Part shown: positions 1 to 11,371 of the stretch, in pieces
Numbering within the stretch: position 1 is the stretch's first letter
Layout of the letters: the number at the start of each line of letters is the position of its first letter
NCBI RefSeq assembly: GCF_004027225.2
Contig: NC_044296.2
Span: 3,950,796-4,014,795 of the forward strand
Direction of reading: 5' to 3'
Length of the DNA stretch: 64,000 nucleotides
Source of the DNA: Strigops habroptila
Taxonomy: Eukaryota > Chordata > Aves > Psittaciformes > Psittacidae
The notes under the pieces: model-generated
Database searches by the model: none
What the model was told of the DNA's origin: nothing
What the model saw: the letters and a program-made list of their open reading frames with translations, nothing else
Translations under genes and position numbers: made by a program

Positions 1-50
1 TGTAACAAAGGCATTTTTGACCAAGTTCTTCTGCTTGGCCAGGTACTTAC

Positions 51-3000
51 AGCTTTACCCAGATCCTGTGGCAAATGGGCCCACTGAGAGTTGAAGAGGA
101 TACAGTAGTCTTTTCCTTTGCTGCCCGGCATTTCTGAAAGGACATGTACCATCCCATACTCACAGTACACCTGAAAACATAACAAAAGATTCACAACAAG
201 AATTTTAGAGCACATGAAACAGGAGAAGTGATGGGTGCAACTTGCTGCTGACTGCCCTGCTTTGTATTTTAAAGAAAACCAAAAGATTCCACAGTTTCAG
301 TATCTGTGCAGGGAGTATAGTGGAATTTGTTACTATTTCCATCATACTTCAAACAAGTGCAGATGCATTATGAAGATTCCATGTACACACCAACTAGTCT
401 AAGAATCAAATGAAACCTCACTGGATGCCTATAAAAAAACAAAACACAAAAAACCCCAAAACAATCCCAAACAACACAGCTACAATGGTACATATAAGCA
501 TATAAGCAGAGCAATAGTAGGAAACTGAACTACTGCAGAACAGATAAGAGACCTGCAGTCCTGATCCAGCTCTGGGGCAGCAGCACAAGAGGGACGTGGA
601 GCTGCTGGAGCGAGGCCAGAGGCGGCCACGGAGCTGCTGCGAGGGCTGGAGCAGCTCTGCTCTGGAGCCAGGCTGAGAGAGCTGGGCTGGGGCAGCCTGG
701 AGAAGAGAAGGCTCCTGAAGGGGAGACCTTAGAGCAGCTCCAGTGCCTAAAGGGGCTCCAGGAAACCTGGAGAGGGGCTTTGGACAAGGGGCTGTAGGGA
801 CAGGCCAAGGGGAATGGCTTTAACCTGGCAGAGGGGAGATTGAGATGAGCTCTGAGGCAGAAGCTCTTCCCTGTGAGGGTGCTGAGGCGCTGGCACAGGG
901 TGCCCAGAGAAGCTGTGGCTGCCCCATCCCTGGCAGTGTTCAAGGCCAGGTTGGACACAGGGGCTTGGAGCAACCTGCTCTAGTGGAAGGTGTCCCTGCC
1001 CGTGGCAGGGGGTTGGAACTAAAGGAGCTTTAAGGTCCCTTCCAATTCAAACCATTCTGTGATTCTATGAATATCTGACCTGGCTGTCACTAACTAATCA
1101 CATGTTTTGTTCCTGGTGGAATGCTGCCCATTCATCCCCAGCACACAGGATGAGGGGAGACCATCAGTTCACCAGCACCAGCAGGTTCAGATAACAAACA
1201 AAACAAAAAACCAACAAAGGAAACCAAACCCCCCCCCCTCCCATCTTATCCTTCTACCACTCACCTTCATGTTCCACTGCCCTCTACCCACAGACCCAAC
1301 TCCTCCCTTCCCCTTCATCCTTGTCTGTTGCTGTCCAGCACTCTTTAACAAAACCAAGTCACTGACTTAAGACATGTTTAATTGCTCTATTGTTCAGATT
1401 TAGTTTTCCTCAAACAAATCACTTTGTTTCATCAGAACTGATGAAACCTTATTCTGGAGAGAAACACAATGTAATATCCCTAACCACTGCTGCTCCCGAA
1501 TTAGACAGAAAGTTGTGATAGACTAATCTGTCAACATCTAGTTTAACATTCATAAACTAAACAGACTAATGAGTTGATAATTACACAGTTAAACTCTTAG
1601 AGATACATGTTACATGCAGAGAAACATTTGTCTCTCCAGGCAGCAGCTGAGAAACAAGATGCTAAAGATGACTGGAGGCAGCACCGAAGTTGTGTCTTGT
1701 TCAAAAATCCATTCAAAGAATCAATCATTCTAATTTCTCCCTCTTTATTTCAAACCCCACTACACAGAGGTTATCCTGCACCCCGAGAAGACACTTTTTG
1801 GAACACTGCAAAGAATTGTCCTTTAAACAGGAACAATCTCCACATTTTACTGACATTGTACTACAAGATACCAGTAAAGAAACATAATCCTAAAAGTATA
1901 CAGGAGGTAGAGATTTTTATATTTAGCTCTTTTGCATATAATTGGTCTTCAATAACTCATGCAGCAACTTTGTTCCTTTTTTCACATCATTAGTGTTCAT
2001 TAAGTGCTCTAAAACATATTCCATTGGTCCTGAAGCGTGCTTGGCATAGCAGGTGACACGGTTTATTCCAGTGCAGATTAAAACCACTTAAGCAAAGTGC
2101 AAGTTCACAAGATACAGCTATTTGTGGAGGAAGGGAGATACTATTGTGCATACGTGATAAGGAGAAAATGTGTTTAGCAAAACCCAGCTATTTGCCAAGG
2201 TGGACTTTTTAACTCCTATCTCAGCTATTTATCCAGAGCACCTAAACCCCTTCCAACGAAAGGAAGGCATAGCAAAAAATAATCCATTCTTATCATCTTG
2301 AATATTCCAAGAGTAACAAGCCACAGAGATCAAAATACAGACCCAGGCAAATGATCAGAAGAAAAGCATTCCCTGCTTCTTGTTACAGGGTCTGACTGGG
2401 CTGAAACAAGCAAACATTGAGGAGCTCTGTTTTGAATATTACATGTACAACCGCATCCAAACTCTTCAGGCAGCTTCCCAGGAGCAGCTCCCTGTAATCC
2501 AACAGTTTTATGCATTTGAGAAGCAATCAATCTATACAGCTAAAAGTCTTACATTTCTAAGATACAAACTACAGATCTTTAAAACAAGAGAATAAGTACA
2601 GGGTGTGTTGCTGCATTTGCATTTCAATAACCATCACTGGGACTCGGTAATAATCCCAAATGGAACACTGGGGAGTCTAATACACAATTATGCTTTCTGA
2701 GCCACTTAATGGATGTTCTTTAAAGAAGTATTAAGGGAGTAAAAGGTTCTTAATGTGAAATGCTCAAGATATTTTAGAAGCTCTGTGTTTTTGTGTGCCA
2801 AAAGCCTAGTGAAGAAATCAAGGATGAGAGGAATTAAAGGGGATATGAGCAGGGCTAAAAGCAGAAGAGGGTGTACGGAGCTTTACGAAGTCCATGGAGA
2901 ATGTGGATTAACAGACATTTTTACAACGCGATTCTCACTTAGCATCAAAGCCTAGTTCTCAATTCTGTCAACAGCCACTACAAGATTGTTCTTGTCCTCC

Positions 3001-5690
3001 CACCTCAGCAGGCATCAGAGGTTCTTGTTTCAGTACCACAGAGCTTTGATGCTTCCAGTTTTGTTTTTATTTATGACACCAGATATCAGAGAACAAAAGC
3101 AAGTTCAAAACAACACAGCTGATGCACTGGGATGGTGGCAACGTTTATGATGGTTCTTAGTTCCTCGAGTTCATTCCATATGCTACATTAACCAGTAAGG
3201 CAATGTAAGCTGTGCAGACCCTACACCATGTTCCTACAACCCCAAAGGGCGTTCAGAAAACAGCAGCTGTTGCGGCAATACGGTGTTTTAGGATACTGGC
3301 TTCTTACAACACATATAATTTAGGAAGCACTGCAACAAGCTTCAATAGGAATGGACTTCCAAGCTTCAAATAACAGAATTAACATCTCCCAGTTAATTAG
3401 GGAATTATCCATTTTCCCTATAGGAATAAGGGGAGAGTGTTTGCAATTAAATATCATCGCCAACCAGGCATCCATATAAACAACAGCGCCCTGTCACAAA
3501 CAAGACCTCTGCAAAGCTGGAACTCTGTAAGAATCCCAGCTTCATGAAGATTGTTGTACAATTAACACAAAAACAAAGTGTTTTATATAAAGCTGCAAAA
3601 GGTTTTCACACAACAGAAGTGTAAAGCCTGAGAGCACAACCTAACAGGCATCTGAGCCAATCTAATTGTGGCATTAAGAGCACACTTTTTTGCTCTGAAC
3701 TTCATCAGACCCTTCCACTGCTTATTTAATACATTAAAAATGCAGAACACTCCCTGGTTTTTTTGCTAATTGTTTTTTTTGGCGATATTGGTGAATTAAC
3801 AAGGCTCAGAGACAAGTTCTGGGGTTTGCAAGTTAAAAGATGGAAGAAGGAGGAATTCAGCTCACCCGTATTTCCAGAAACTGCAGTGAGAGTGACTGAG
3901 CCAACCCAGTGGCTCAATCTTGTTCCTTCCTCTCTGCCTCTGTCCCAAACTCACCTGGATGCCCCATACATTTTTTCTACTTTCCTTAGCTCTATCAGCT
4001 GATTCAGTCACCTGAATCTCAGAGAGATTTAACAGACACAAGGAGCTGTGTTCCTGGAAGAAGAAACCATAAGATTGGTGTTGTTCATTCCCACAAACAG
4101 CACCAACCAATTTGGAGACCATCAGCAGTGACAGCAAATTTGCACATAAAGAAAACACTTCTTCAAGAAGCACTGTACAGTGGAGAGTGTTTCATAGAAT
4201 CACAGACAAGTTTGTGTTGGAAAGGACCTTAAAGCTCATCCAGTTCCAACCCCTTGCCATGGGCAGGGACACCCTCCACAGGACCAGCTTGCTCAAAGAC
4301 CCATCCATATTCACAACACAACAATTCCGTGAGACTAAATTGTCAACCACCTCCTTAATTCAGAATTTCAGACAGTCTTTTCAAGTCTTTGGACCCTATG
4401 TCATAGAGTGCTCTGATTTTTAAATACACAAATCAACACCTCTATTCAATACTCTGCTGAAAGCTAGTATAGTGACCACCACCTAGATCCAACATGCTCA
4501 CTGCAGATAATGTTACTACATTCTTCATTAGCCAAAGGCTGATAGAATCATGGAATGGTGTGGGTTAGAAGGAATCATGGTTCATCCAAATCTGGCTCCT
4601 CATCTGGAAAAACCTAAAGAGGGGTGTGATCTTATAAAACCGAGTACAATCTGCCCTTAGATCTTGCTTTGGTATCTGAGTCCTCAATTTTCATTTGACT
4701 TCCCTACCACTCTAACCATTCTTTCCTGGTATCGCTACCTCTCAGTTGTCCTGTAACAATATCAGAGAAACATGATGTGATTCTCCCCCCACTGCAGTCC
4801 TGTGTCCAGCTCTGGGGCAACAACACAAGAGGGACGTGGAGCTGCTGGAGCGAGTCCAGAGGAGGCCCCGGAGCTGCTGCGAGGGCTGGAGCAGCTCTGC
4901 TCTGGAGCCAGGCTGAGAGAGCTGGGCTGGGGCAGCCTGGAGAAGAGAAGGCTCCTGAAGGGGAGACCTTAGAGCAGCTCCAGTGCCTAAAGGGGCTGCA
5001 GGAAACCTGGAGAGGGGCTTTGGACAAGGGGCTGTAGGGACAGGCCAAGGGGAATGGCTTTAACCTGCCAGAGGGGAGATTGAGATGAGCTCTGAGGCAG
5101 AAGATCTTCCCTGTGAGGGTGCTGAGGCGCTGGCACAGGGTGCCCAGAGAAGCTGTGGCTGCCCCATCCCTGGCAGTGTTCAAGGCCAGGTTGGACACAG
5201 GGGCTTGGAGCAACCTGCTCTAGTGGAAGGTGTCCCTGCCCGTGGCAGGGGGTTAGGACTGGATGAGCTTTAAGGTCCCTTCAACCCAAACCAGTCTGCG
5301 ACTCTGTGATATACATAAATGCTGATAAATCGCGGAGGGCACAAACACAGGCTGCAGCCTGAGGCACAAAAGACGCCGTTTTCTTTCCACCAGAACAAGC
5401 GGCCGCAACTTGCCCATTATCCCCTTCCAGCACCCTCCTGCTGTCGCCGGGCAGCCCCAGCTCTGCCCTGCGCCGTTACTGCCCATCAAAGGCGACTCTC
5501 AGACCGACACACACCGCCCGACCACCCGAGGCCTTCAGCACCACAGACCCCGCCAGACCCCGGCTTTACCCATCACCGTCCCCCGCCCAGCAGAGCTCCC
5601 CCTCTACCGGGGCACGACTCTCACGGCGCTCACCTGCGGCAGGAGCTGCAGGAGCAGCCAGACACGCAGCCGGGGCCGCCGCGCCGCCAT
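51..5690 (-). CDS. SPPL2B: SPPL2B, signal peptide peptidase-like 2B (first two coding exons, partial)
   Basis: SPPL2B is a GxGD-type intramembrane aspartyl protease of endosomes and the plasma membrane that cuts type II membrane proteins after ectodomain shedding (family knowledge). Two coding exons are visible. Exon 1, 5634-5690, encodes 19 residues starting MAARRPRLRVW and running into a Leu-rich signal peptide (WLLLQLLPQ), then a GTGAGC donor. Exon 2, 51-170, encodes 40 residues in phase 0, beginning VYCEYGMVHVLS and including GKDYCILFNSQWAHLP; it has a TTTTCAG acceptor and a GTAAGT donor. These residues match the start of the lumenal protease-associated domain of SPPL2 proteins. The catalytic YD and GLGD segments lie beyond the left edge. 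The gene is divergent from LSM7 across a CpG-rich promoter, the same neighbour pair as in human 19p13.3. SPPL2A is the alternative; the LSM7 neighbourhood favours SPPL2B. Confidence 0.9.
552..1071 (+). mobile_element. CR1 LINE, 5'-truncated 3' end (young subfamily)
   Basis: About 520 bases of the end of a chicken-repeat-1 retrotransposon. It starts in the segment around CAGCTCTGGGGCAGCAGCAC, passes the CTCTAGTGGAAGGTGTCCCT block and ends in ATTCTGTGATTCTATGA, the typical CR1 terminal repeat. It keeps no intact reverse transcriptase reading frame. It is very similar to the copies at 4792 and 29485. Confidence 0.93.
4192..4330 (-). mobile_element. CR1 LINE fragment, degenerate
   Basis: The minus-strand CR1 tail (TCATAGAATCACAGA on the plus strand) is followed by a diverged copy of the 3' region, with CCTTGCCATGGGCAGGGACA. 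Similarity fades after about 4330, although TCATAGAGTGCTCTGA near 4402 may be a further remnant. It is older than the copy at 4792. Confidence 0.8.
4542..4635 (-). mobile_element. CR1-like fragment, strongly degenerate
   Basis: The piece begins ATAGAATCATGGAATGGTGTG, a diverged minus-strand CR1 tail. Little of the downstream consensus can be recognised. Confidence 0.5.
4792..5310 (+). mobile_element. CR1 LINE, 5'-truncated 3' end (young subfamily)
   Basis: This copy of about 520 bases is nearly identical to the one at 552-1071 and begins at almost the same consensus position (CTGCAGTCCTGTGTCCAGCT). It ends in a diverged tail near ACTCTGTGAT. It lies about 90 bases before the CpG island of the SPPL2B/LSM7 promoter. 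Confidence 0.93.
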
Positions 5691-5960
5691 GCCAGGCCCG
5701 CCGCGCCGCCGCCCGCTTTGTTTCCGACCGGGCCGGGCCGGGCCGGGCCCCTTCCGCACCGCGTAACCCAGCAACCCTTCGCGGAAGTCCCGCCCTGCGC
5801 TCGGAATTGACCAATGGGCTTCGCCGAGGGACGACGTAACTTCTGGCAGCGGCGAATGAAATGGCGAGTGGCGGCGGCGGCGGCGGGAGCAAGATGGCGG
5901 TGAGGAGGCTGTGGGGGCGCGGGGGGCTCAGTCCCGGGTTCCCTCAGCGCGGCCGGGCCC
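5400..5960. promoter_or_regulatory. CpG-island bidirectional promoter of SPPL2B and LSM7
   Basis: The region is CpG-rich and lies between the divergent SPPL2B start (ATG at 5690, minus) and LSM7 start (ATG at 5894, plus), only 203 bases apart. Visible elements include a CCAAT box (GACCAATGGG, CCAAT at 5811-5815), an ETS-type GCGGAAGT (5781-5788), a CRE-like GACGTAA (5833-5839), and a YY1-type CAAGATGGCG over the LSM7 start codon. No TATA box was seen. This arrangement fits a housekeeping bidirectional promoter; direct transcription data are not available here. Confidence 0.8.
5730..5747 (+). promoter_or_regulatory. Potential G-quadruplex, four GGG runs in a GGGCC tandem repeat
   Basis: Four GGG triplets separated by CC form a perfect short tandem repeat on the plus strand. 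It sits between the two divergent start codons, 40 bases upstream of the SPPL2B ATG. The motif meets the usual G4 pattern; formation in cells is inference. Confidence 0.6.
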
Positions 5961-8900
5961 CGGCGGGGGGTTCGCGGCCGCAGAGCCCCGCGGTGCCGGC
6001 CCGCTGCCGTGCCCGGCACCCTGTCCGCTCGCTGTCCCTTTGGGCGCTTTCTGTACCCGCGTTCAAACCAGCGTGGTTAAAAAGGAGTCTGAGTTTATAT
6101 GTGGTAAGGGGAGAGAGCGGGGAGGGTTCTTCTTAATGCAGGTTGCCTTTGCTCCTCTCTTTCAGGATAAGGAGAAGAAGAAGAAGGAGAGTATTTTGGA
6201 CCTGTCTAAATACATCGACAAAACAATCCGAGTGAAGTTCCAAGGTGGGAGAGAAGGTGAGGCGTGTGCCTCTGCAGCATGGGGCTGACTGGGCTGTTTC
6301 TTGTCTCCTGTGTGGTGCCGTGCCTTTCTTGTAAAGAAAGACCATGAGTAGCGGGTGGTTCTTATTTGTTATTTACTGTTACCCATGTAAAAGCTTCTCT
6401 ACTTTAACTTTGCCATTAGCCCCCGCCTGCGGTTTTATCGCAGCGTTTCATTCTTGCACCGTTCTTTAATCTTTTATTAATTGTCTTCAGCTATCATGTT
6501 TCTTTTAGCTGTTTTTTCATACTGCAGGGGTACACTTAAAGCAGCAAAGAAATGTTAATGGGTGTTATAATTAACTCACCTGTTATCCTTTTCATGTCTT
6601 AACATGCTAAATGTGCCCTGGAGTTCATAGAATCCCAGACTGGTTTGGGTTGAATGGACCTTAAAGCTCCTCCAGCTCCAACCCCTGCCATGGGCAGGGA
6701 CACCTTCCACTAGAGCAGGTTGCTCCAAGCCCCTGTGTCCAACCTGGCCTTGAACACTGCCAGGGATGGGGCAGCCACAGCTTCTCTGGGCACCCTGTGC
6801 CAGCACCTCAGCACCCTCACAGTAGACTTCATCCTTGTTTCAATATATCTCACCATGTCTTCTCATCACTTCTGAGGCTCTTGTGTCACTATTCCCCCTT
6901 CTCCTCCCTTGCTGTGTGTGTGCACTTGTCCATCTCGATGCAGCTGGTAGTGCCACCTGCAGACCACTTGTTTGTCTCAAAGTTGGCAGCATGCTGTTAA
7001 AATCGTGTTAAAACTCCCCTGGGTCCTGATGCTTACGAGGTTGCTTGTCCTCTTTATTGATAAGTGGGTTTGGGGTTCACGTGGTTTTCTTTGTTGGTGG
7101 TTTTTTGGTGGTTTTGGGGCAGTTGTTAATTCCATTGAATCCACTGGTTTAGATTTTCGTCTCAAACAATTCACACCAAGTTCTTCCATGATGTTCATGT
7201 AACACTTGGGATTGTAAGAGTCTCTTGTTTCGTTTGGGCTGTTAGTGGTAATCAAAAAGTCTTTTTCATACTGGGACATCATTCTGTGTAGTCTTGTGAT
7301 TTATTTAGTGACTAGGCTTGTGGAATCGTGGTCTGGTTGAGGACAAAGTGCTTGTCTGTTTGCAGAGCCTTTCTATGAAGTCAGTGCTTGTGTTAAAAAG
7401 CTGCTCCAGGAGGGCACCTGGAAGATGGGGTTTCTGAGGAAAGCACTTCAAAACATTACAATCTTGCCTTGTTTTTTGCCATACCCCTGTGCTAAGAGTG
7501 GTTGTTTAGTTTTGGGATGTTGGGTTTGGTCAGGTTTTTTTGGCTGGTGTGACTTAGACTCATTTGTTATGCTAAATAGTTGTAAAATATCCCTGAAATT
7601 TTCTGAGCACACAAACATTAGTGTTTTGAAGAGCATTTTGAAGAATTGGTTAAACCCCCCGTGAGTTCCAGTTGACAACACAGACAGGGTGCCCCTGCAT
7701 TTGCACTTTGATGAAGAGGGCACTCTTTTGTGTCAGTGGTCTCCTTTGCTTGATAACCTTGATTGAAGGAGGGAACAGAACTGGAGAACTGAACCCGTTC
7801 TTCATGCAGTTTTGTGTTGCTGTATACCTGATTTTGGTCTCTGATCTTTTGTTTTATGTATGGTCTTCAATAGCAAGTGGTGTCTTGAAAGGATTTGACC
7901 CTCTTCTGAACCTTGTGCTTGATGGTACCATTGAATACATGCGAGGTAAGTAACCTGCTATCTGTATAAAGCTCCTTCTCCTCAACGCCCCCCAGGAAAT
8001 GTTACAGCTCTGTGAGTGAATAACCAGCAACTGCAGGTTGACATCATCCAAACTAAGACATGTTCATGATAAGTAAGTTGTAAAGAAAGGGATAACAAGT
8101 TAGAATAAGCACATTCCCTGTGGTAGAACATTCTTGGTAGTGCTCACTTGAGCTCTTCTGTAACTCATTTGCCCCTCTTGTCCTCTAGAGCTTGAATAAA
8201 GTTGTATGTGTCTCGTCACATAAGGCAATTTCCTTTGCCTCTCTTTCTACTGCTGGAGGGTTGGCAGTTTGCCCAAAGCAGGAAAAGCATCTCAGCAAGA
8301 ACTGGTATCCTACTGTCTTAAAATCTTCTGTAAATGCAGTATTTATGTTTCTGTGGAACTAAGTCTTCTACAGCTTTGTAGAGCTGATAGAACTTTCATA
8401 TAATTTGGGGGTTTTCCCATCCAAAGATAAAAACTTCCATTTTTTCCTGTCTGAAACAAAATTTATCATATGATAGTACCGCATTTTTAAAGAGCATTCT
8501 CTTGCCTTCTAGCAAAGAAGCACCTGATGCTTTAATTTTGCTGTTAGAAGGGAGTTGTAGAAGATGTGTGGTGCATTTTTACTGAGTATATTGGCATCTA
8601 AAGGAGGGTGGAATTAGCTATTGCCGTGTTAAGGGTTTGTCTTTGTTTGGCTTGGTATGGGGATATGGTCTAGTGTGAGATGTCCCTGCCCATGGCAGGG
8701 GGTTGGAAAGAGATGATCTTAAGATCCTTTCCAACCCTATTCTATGATTATGTACTTTCTGCATTCTGAAGTCAGGGTCTCTTTCTGATTTGCATCAATC
8801 CCAAAATGTTTGCCTATAATGGCATTTGAAACGGGATCGGGAGCTTTTTTAATCACTTTTATGTATGCTTTTGGTTAGATGAATGAAAGGGCCTTTGAAT

Positions 8901-9301
8901 TCTTTACAAGATACATGTTCTGCTTTGCATACAAAGCAAAGTGCTTCGTTGCTCACTGTGGCATGTACTAATCTGAAAATCAGCAATGTCCTGAAGACAT
9001 CAGGTCTTACTGCTGCATCACTTCTATAGTCCATGTGTTCAATGACACAATGCACAGACACCTGGAAAAAGACCTGTATGTCTGTGCCTGTTGAAGTTGA
9101 TGGAATTTGGTTTCTTTGACTTACGTTGCCATTTTAACTGTGGATCTCTGCTTTTCAGATCCAGATGATCAGTACAAATTAACAGAAGACACACGTCAGC
9201 TGGGACTTGTGGTCTGCAGAGGGACTTCTGTGGTTCTTATTTGCCCACAGGATGGGATGGAAGCTATTCCAAACCCTTTCATTCAGCAGCAAGATGGCTA
9301 G
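5894..9301 (+). CDS. LSM7: LSM7, U6 snRNA-associated Sm-like protein
   Basis: LSM7 is one subunit of the LSM2-8 ring that binds the U6 snRNA 3' end in the nucleus and of the LSM1-7 ring that promotes mRNA decapping in the cytoplasm. Coding exons: 5894-5899 (Met-Ala), 6166-6256, 7874-7945 and 9159-9301, all with GT-AG borders and compatible phases. They give 103 aa, the length of human LSM7. Sm1 is seen in KYIDKTIRVKFQGGREASG and VLKGFDPLLNLVLDGTIEYM (about residues 14-55). Sm2 is in LGLVVCRGTSVVLICP (about 76-91). The protein ends IPNPFIQQQDG. I chose the ATG at 5894 because it gives the conserved MADKEKKKKES start; an in-frame upstream ATG lies at 5861. Introns contain CR1 pieces at 6625-6823 and 8662-8750. 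Confidence 0.97.
6625..6823 (-). mobile_element. CR1 LINE 3' fragment (young subfamily) in LSM7 intron 2
   Basis: About 200 bases start with the reverse-complement tail (CATAGAATCCCAGACTGG), pass the GAGCAGGTTGCTCCAAGCC block and stop at CAGCACCCTCACAG. It is 5' truncated. Confidence 0.92.
8662..8750 (+). mobile_element. CR1 LINE 3' tail fragment in LSM7 intron 3
   Basis: A short CR1 end contains GATGTCCCTGCCCATGGCAG and finishes TTCTATGATTATG. It resembles the 17243 subfamily more than the young one. Confidence 0.85.
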
Positions 9302-10216
9302 TGCTTTCTTTCTGTTGTCTCTGAAGACTTCAAGGGTGCAAATCATCAGAGAAAACTTAGTGTGTTGAGAAGCTTCCTGGTTTGGGGGGAGGGAGTTTGA
9401 ATGTGTTTTTGTTAGTGTGAAAGAATGGTCAATTCTTATTTTTGTGGCTTTCCATAAACGATGTGAGGATGGGGCATGACATGTAAGAAGGAAGTTCTGA
9501 GTTCCCCCTTCCCAGTAAATGTGTAACTACACTGTTTAGAGCTGACAGGGGGTAATATATTGTCATGGAACTACCTGAGGCCCTCTTGATCTCGTGAGTT
9601 TTGAAACAACCACATAAAATTAGTAAAGAATGCCCTGAATATCGGTTATATCATTTACATTTTTAAATACATTAAAATGTATTTAAATTAATCTAAAGCC
9701 TAAATACATTAGAACATGGTTTTCTTCCTCTTAGATAGCAGTACTCAGCTAAGAAGCAATATGCTACAGTCTTCCTGCTGTTCAGTTCAGTCTCTTTTTG
9801 CCTGCTTGCTCCAGCACATGCAGGAAAAAGGCTCTTTTTGTATATACCTTGTCATCACCTTTACAGGCTATGTAGCTAAGAAGAGCTTTTCTAGCACTTG
9901 TTTCAGGCCTTGGGGGCTGTGATCTGTGTATCAGAAGGCTCCCACGTTTGTACAGAAGGACTGGACTAACTTCTAGGATGATTCTTGGCTAAACGACATG
10001 ATGAACCTTGTGGAAGTACCTATTTGATACTCGGAATTTTAGGGGAAGAATATTTAAGATCCTAATGTTCAATTGTAGGCAGTGTCTGGAAATACTGCAT
10101 ATTTTTATATTGTAGCTATCCACTTGTGGTTCTGCTTGTTAGAACTTGATTTGTAAGTAAACATTTTTATTTCTTTTATACTGAAGAAATAACAAGATTT
10201 GAGGATTTTTTGAGTA

Positions 10217-10222
10217 AATAAA
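10217..10222 (+). terminator. Candidate LSM7 polyadenylation signal AATAAA
   Basis: A canonical AATAAA lies about 0.9 kb after the LSM7 stop codon. An ATTAAA at about 9670 is a possible earlier site. The assignment is based on position and motif only. Confidence 0.45.
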
Positions 10223-10239
10223 TACAAATTAATCTGTTC

Positions 10240-11110
10240 CTAAATGTCTGGGCTTTAGTCTGAAAAAGTGCTCTACACCTGACACTGCAGTTCTCCTCAG
10301 CTGTAAATCTAATCACAGTTATTCAGGAGGGGCATAAACACAGCAAAATTAGGAGGGACCACATCAGAACCTGTGCTCCACTCTGAGACAGGAAATCAAA
10401 GAGAGATCACTGAGAGCATCTGGTCCCTTTTCTGAGGGCTCATGCATTCCTGGTGGGTGTTTTAAAGACTGCTGAATAGAGGATCTCATAGACTCACAGA
10501 CGGGTTTGGGTGGAAGGGACCTTCAAGCTCCTCCAGTTCCAGCCCCCTGCCACGAGCAGGGACGCCTTCCACTAGAGCAGGTTGCTCCAAGCCCCTGTGT
10601 CCAACCTGGCCTTGAACACTGCCAGGGATGGGGCAGCCACAGCTTCTCTGGGCACCCTGTGCCAGCGCCTCAGCACCCTCACAGGGAAGAGCTTCTGCCT
10701 CAGAGCTCATCTCAATCTCCCCTCTGGCAGGTTAAAGCCGTTCCCCTTGTCCTGTCCCTACAGACTGTTGTCAAATGCATAAATCCAGAACAGCCTCCCT
10801 CCTTCTGTGGTGCTTTCCAACCTGAAATAAAGGTAATTTTAGCCATAATCATATAACCTGGGAAACTTGCTTATTTCAGGCTGAAACCATACTGTCACTG
10901 AGTATGGCTTCACTGCAGTGGCTGGTTGGGGTTTTTTGTGCTCTGTCCTACAGCACTAAGAGCTCATACATCCTCCTGAAGGTTCTTTTGACGCAAATTT
11001 GATTTATCATTTTACTCCTACAATATTTTCCAACACTGATGCGGTGACTTTCCTGTCTCTCCAAGTTGTTCAATGGACAGAGTACCACAGAGGTTCAAGG
11101 TCACAGCAGC
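10240..11110. other. Intergenic stretch between LSM7 and the KLHL-like gene
   Basis: The two convergent genes end here. Apart from a minus-strand CR1 at 10486-10777, no exon, RNA gene or other repeat was recognised. Confidence 0.6.
10486..10777 (-). mobile_element. CR1 LINE 3' fragment (young subfamily)
   Basis: About 290 bases run from the minus-strand tail through CACAGGGAAGAGCTTCTGCC to the CCTGTCCCTACAG region, where the copy is 5' truncated. Confidence 0.92.
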
Positions 11111-11112
11111 CC

Positions 11113-11118
11113 TTTATT
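11113..11118 (-). terminator. Candidate polyadenylation signal of the KLHL-like gene
   Basis: TTTATT on the plus strand reads AATAAA on the minus strand, about 250 bases beyond the stop codon at 11372. Confidence 0.5.
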
Positions 11119-11371
11119 TAGCGTTGATCCTGAGGAGTTTCTGTACCATCACAACACTCTTTTCAACGATGCCATCTTTGTGTAGACACAAGGGTTCCAC
11201 CAGCTTTTGCTTCAGGTTCATTCGCCAGGTAGTAAAAATAAGACAGTTACGAAGGAGCAGAGCTGTTCTCCAAATTAAATCATTTCTTAGCCCAAACCTG
11301 ACACAATCTAACTCCCATCAGCTGGAAAGCACAGGACTTCTTCTTTCTGGTCAGGCTGGATCTGGCATGGC

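Larger units (their letters stand above)
171..5633 (-). other. SPPL2B intron 1
   Basis: This gene-free stretch lies between the two visible SPPL2B exons. It holds two long plus-strand CR1 pieces (552-1071 and 4792-5310), two degenerate minus-strand CR1 pieces (4192-4330 and 4542-4635) and an A/C-rich run near 1195-1240. I see no further exon or RNA gene in it. The CpG-rich promoter begins at its right end, about 5400. Confidence 0.75.
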
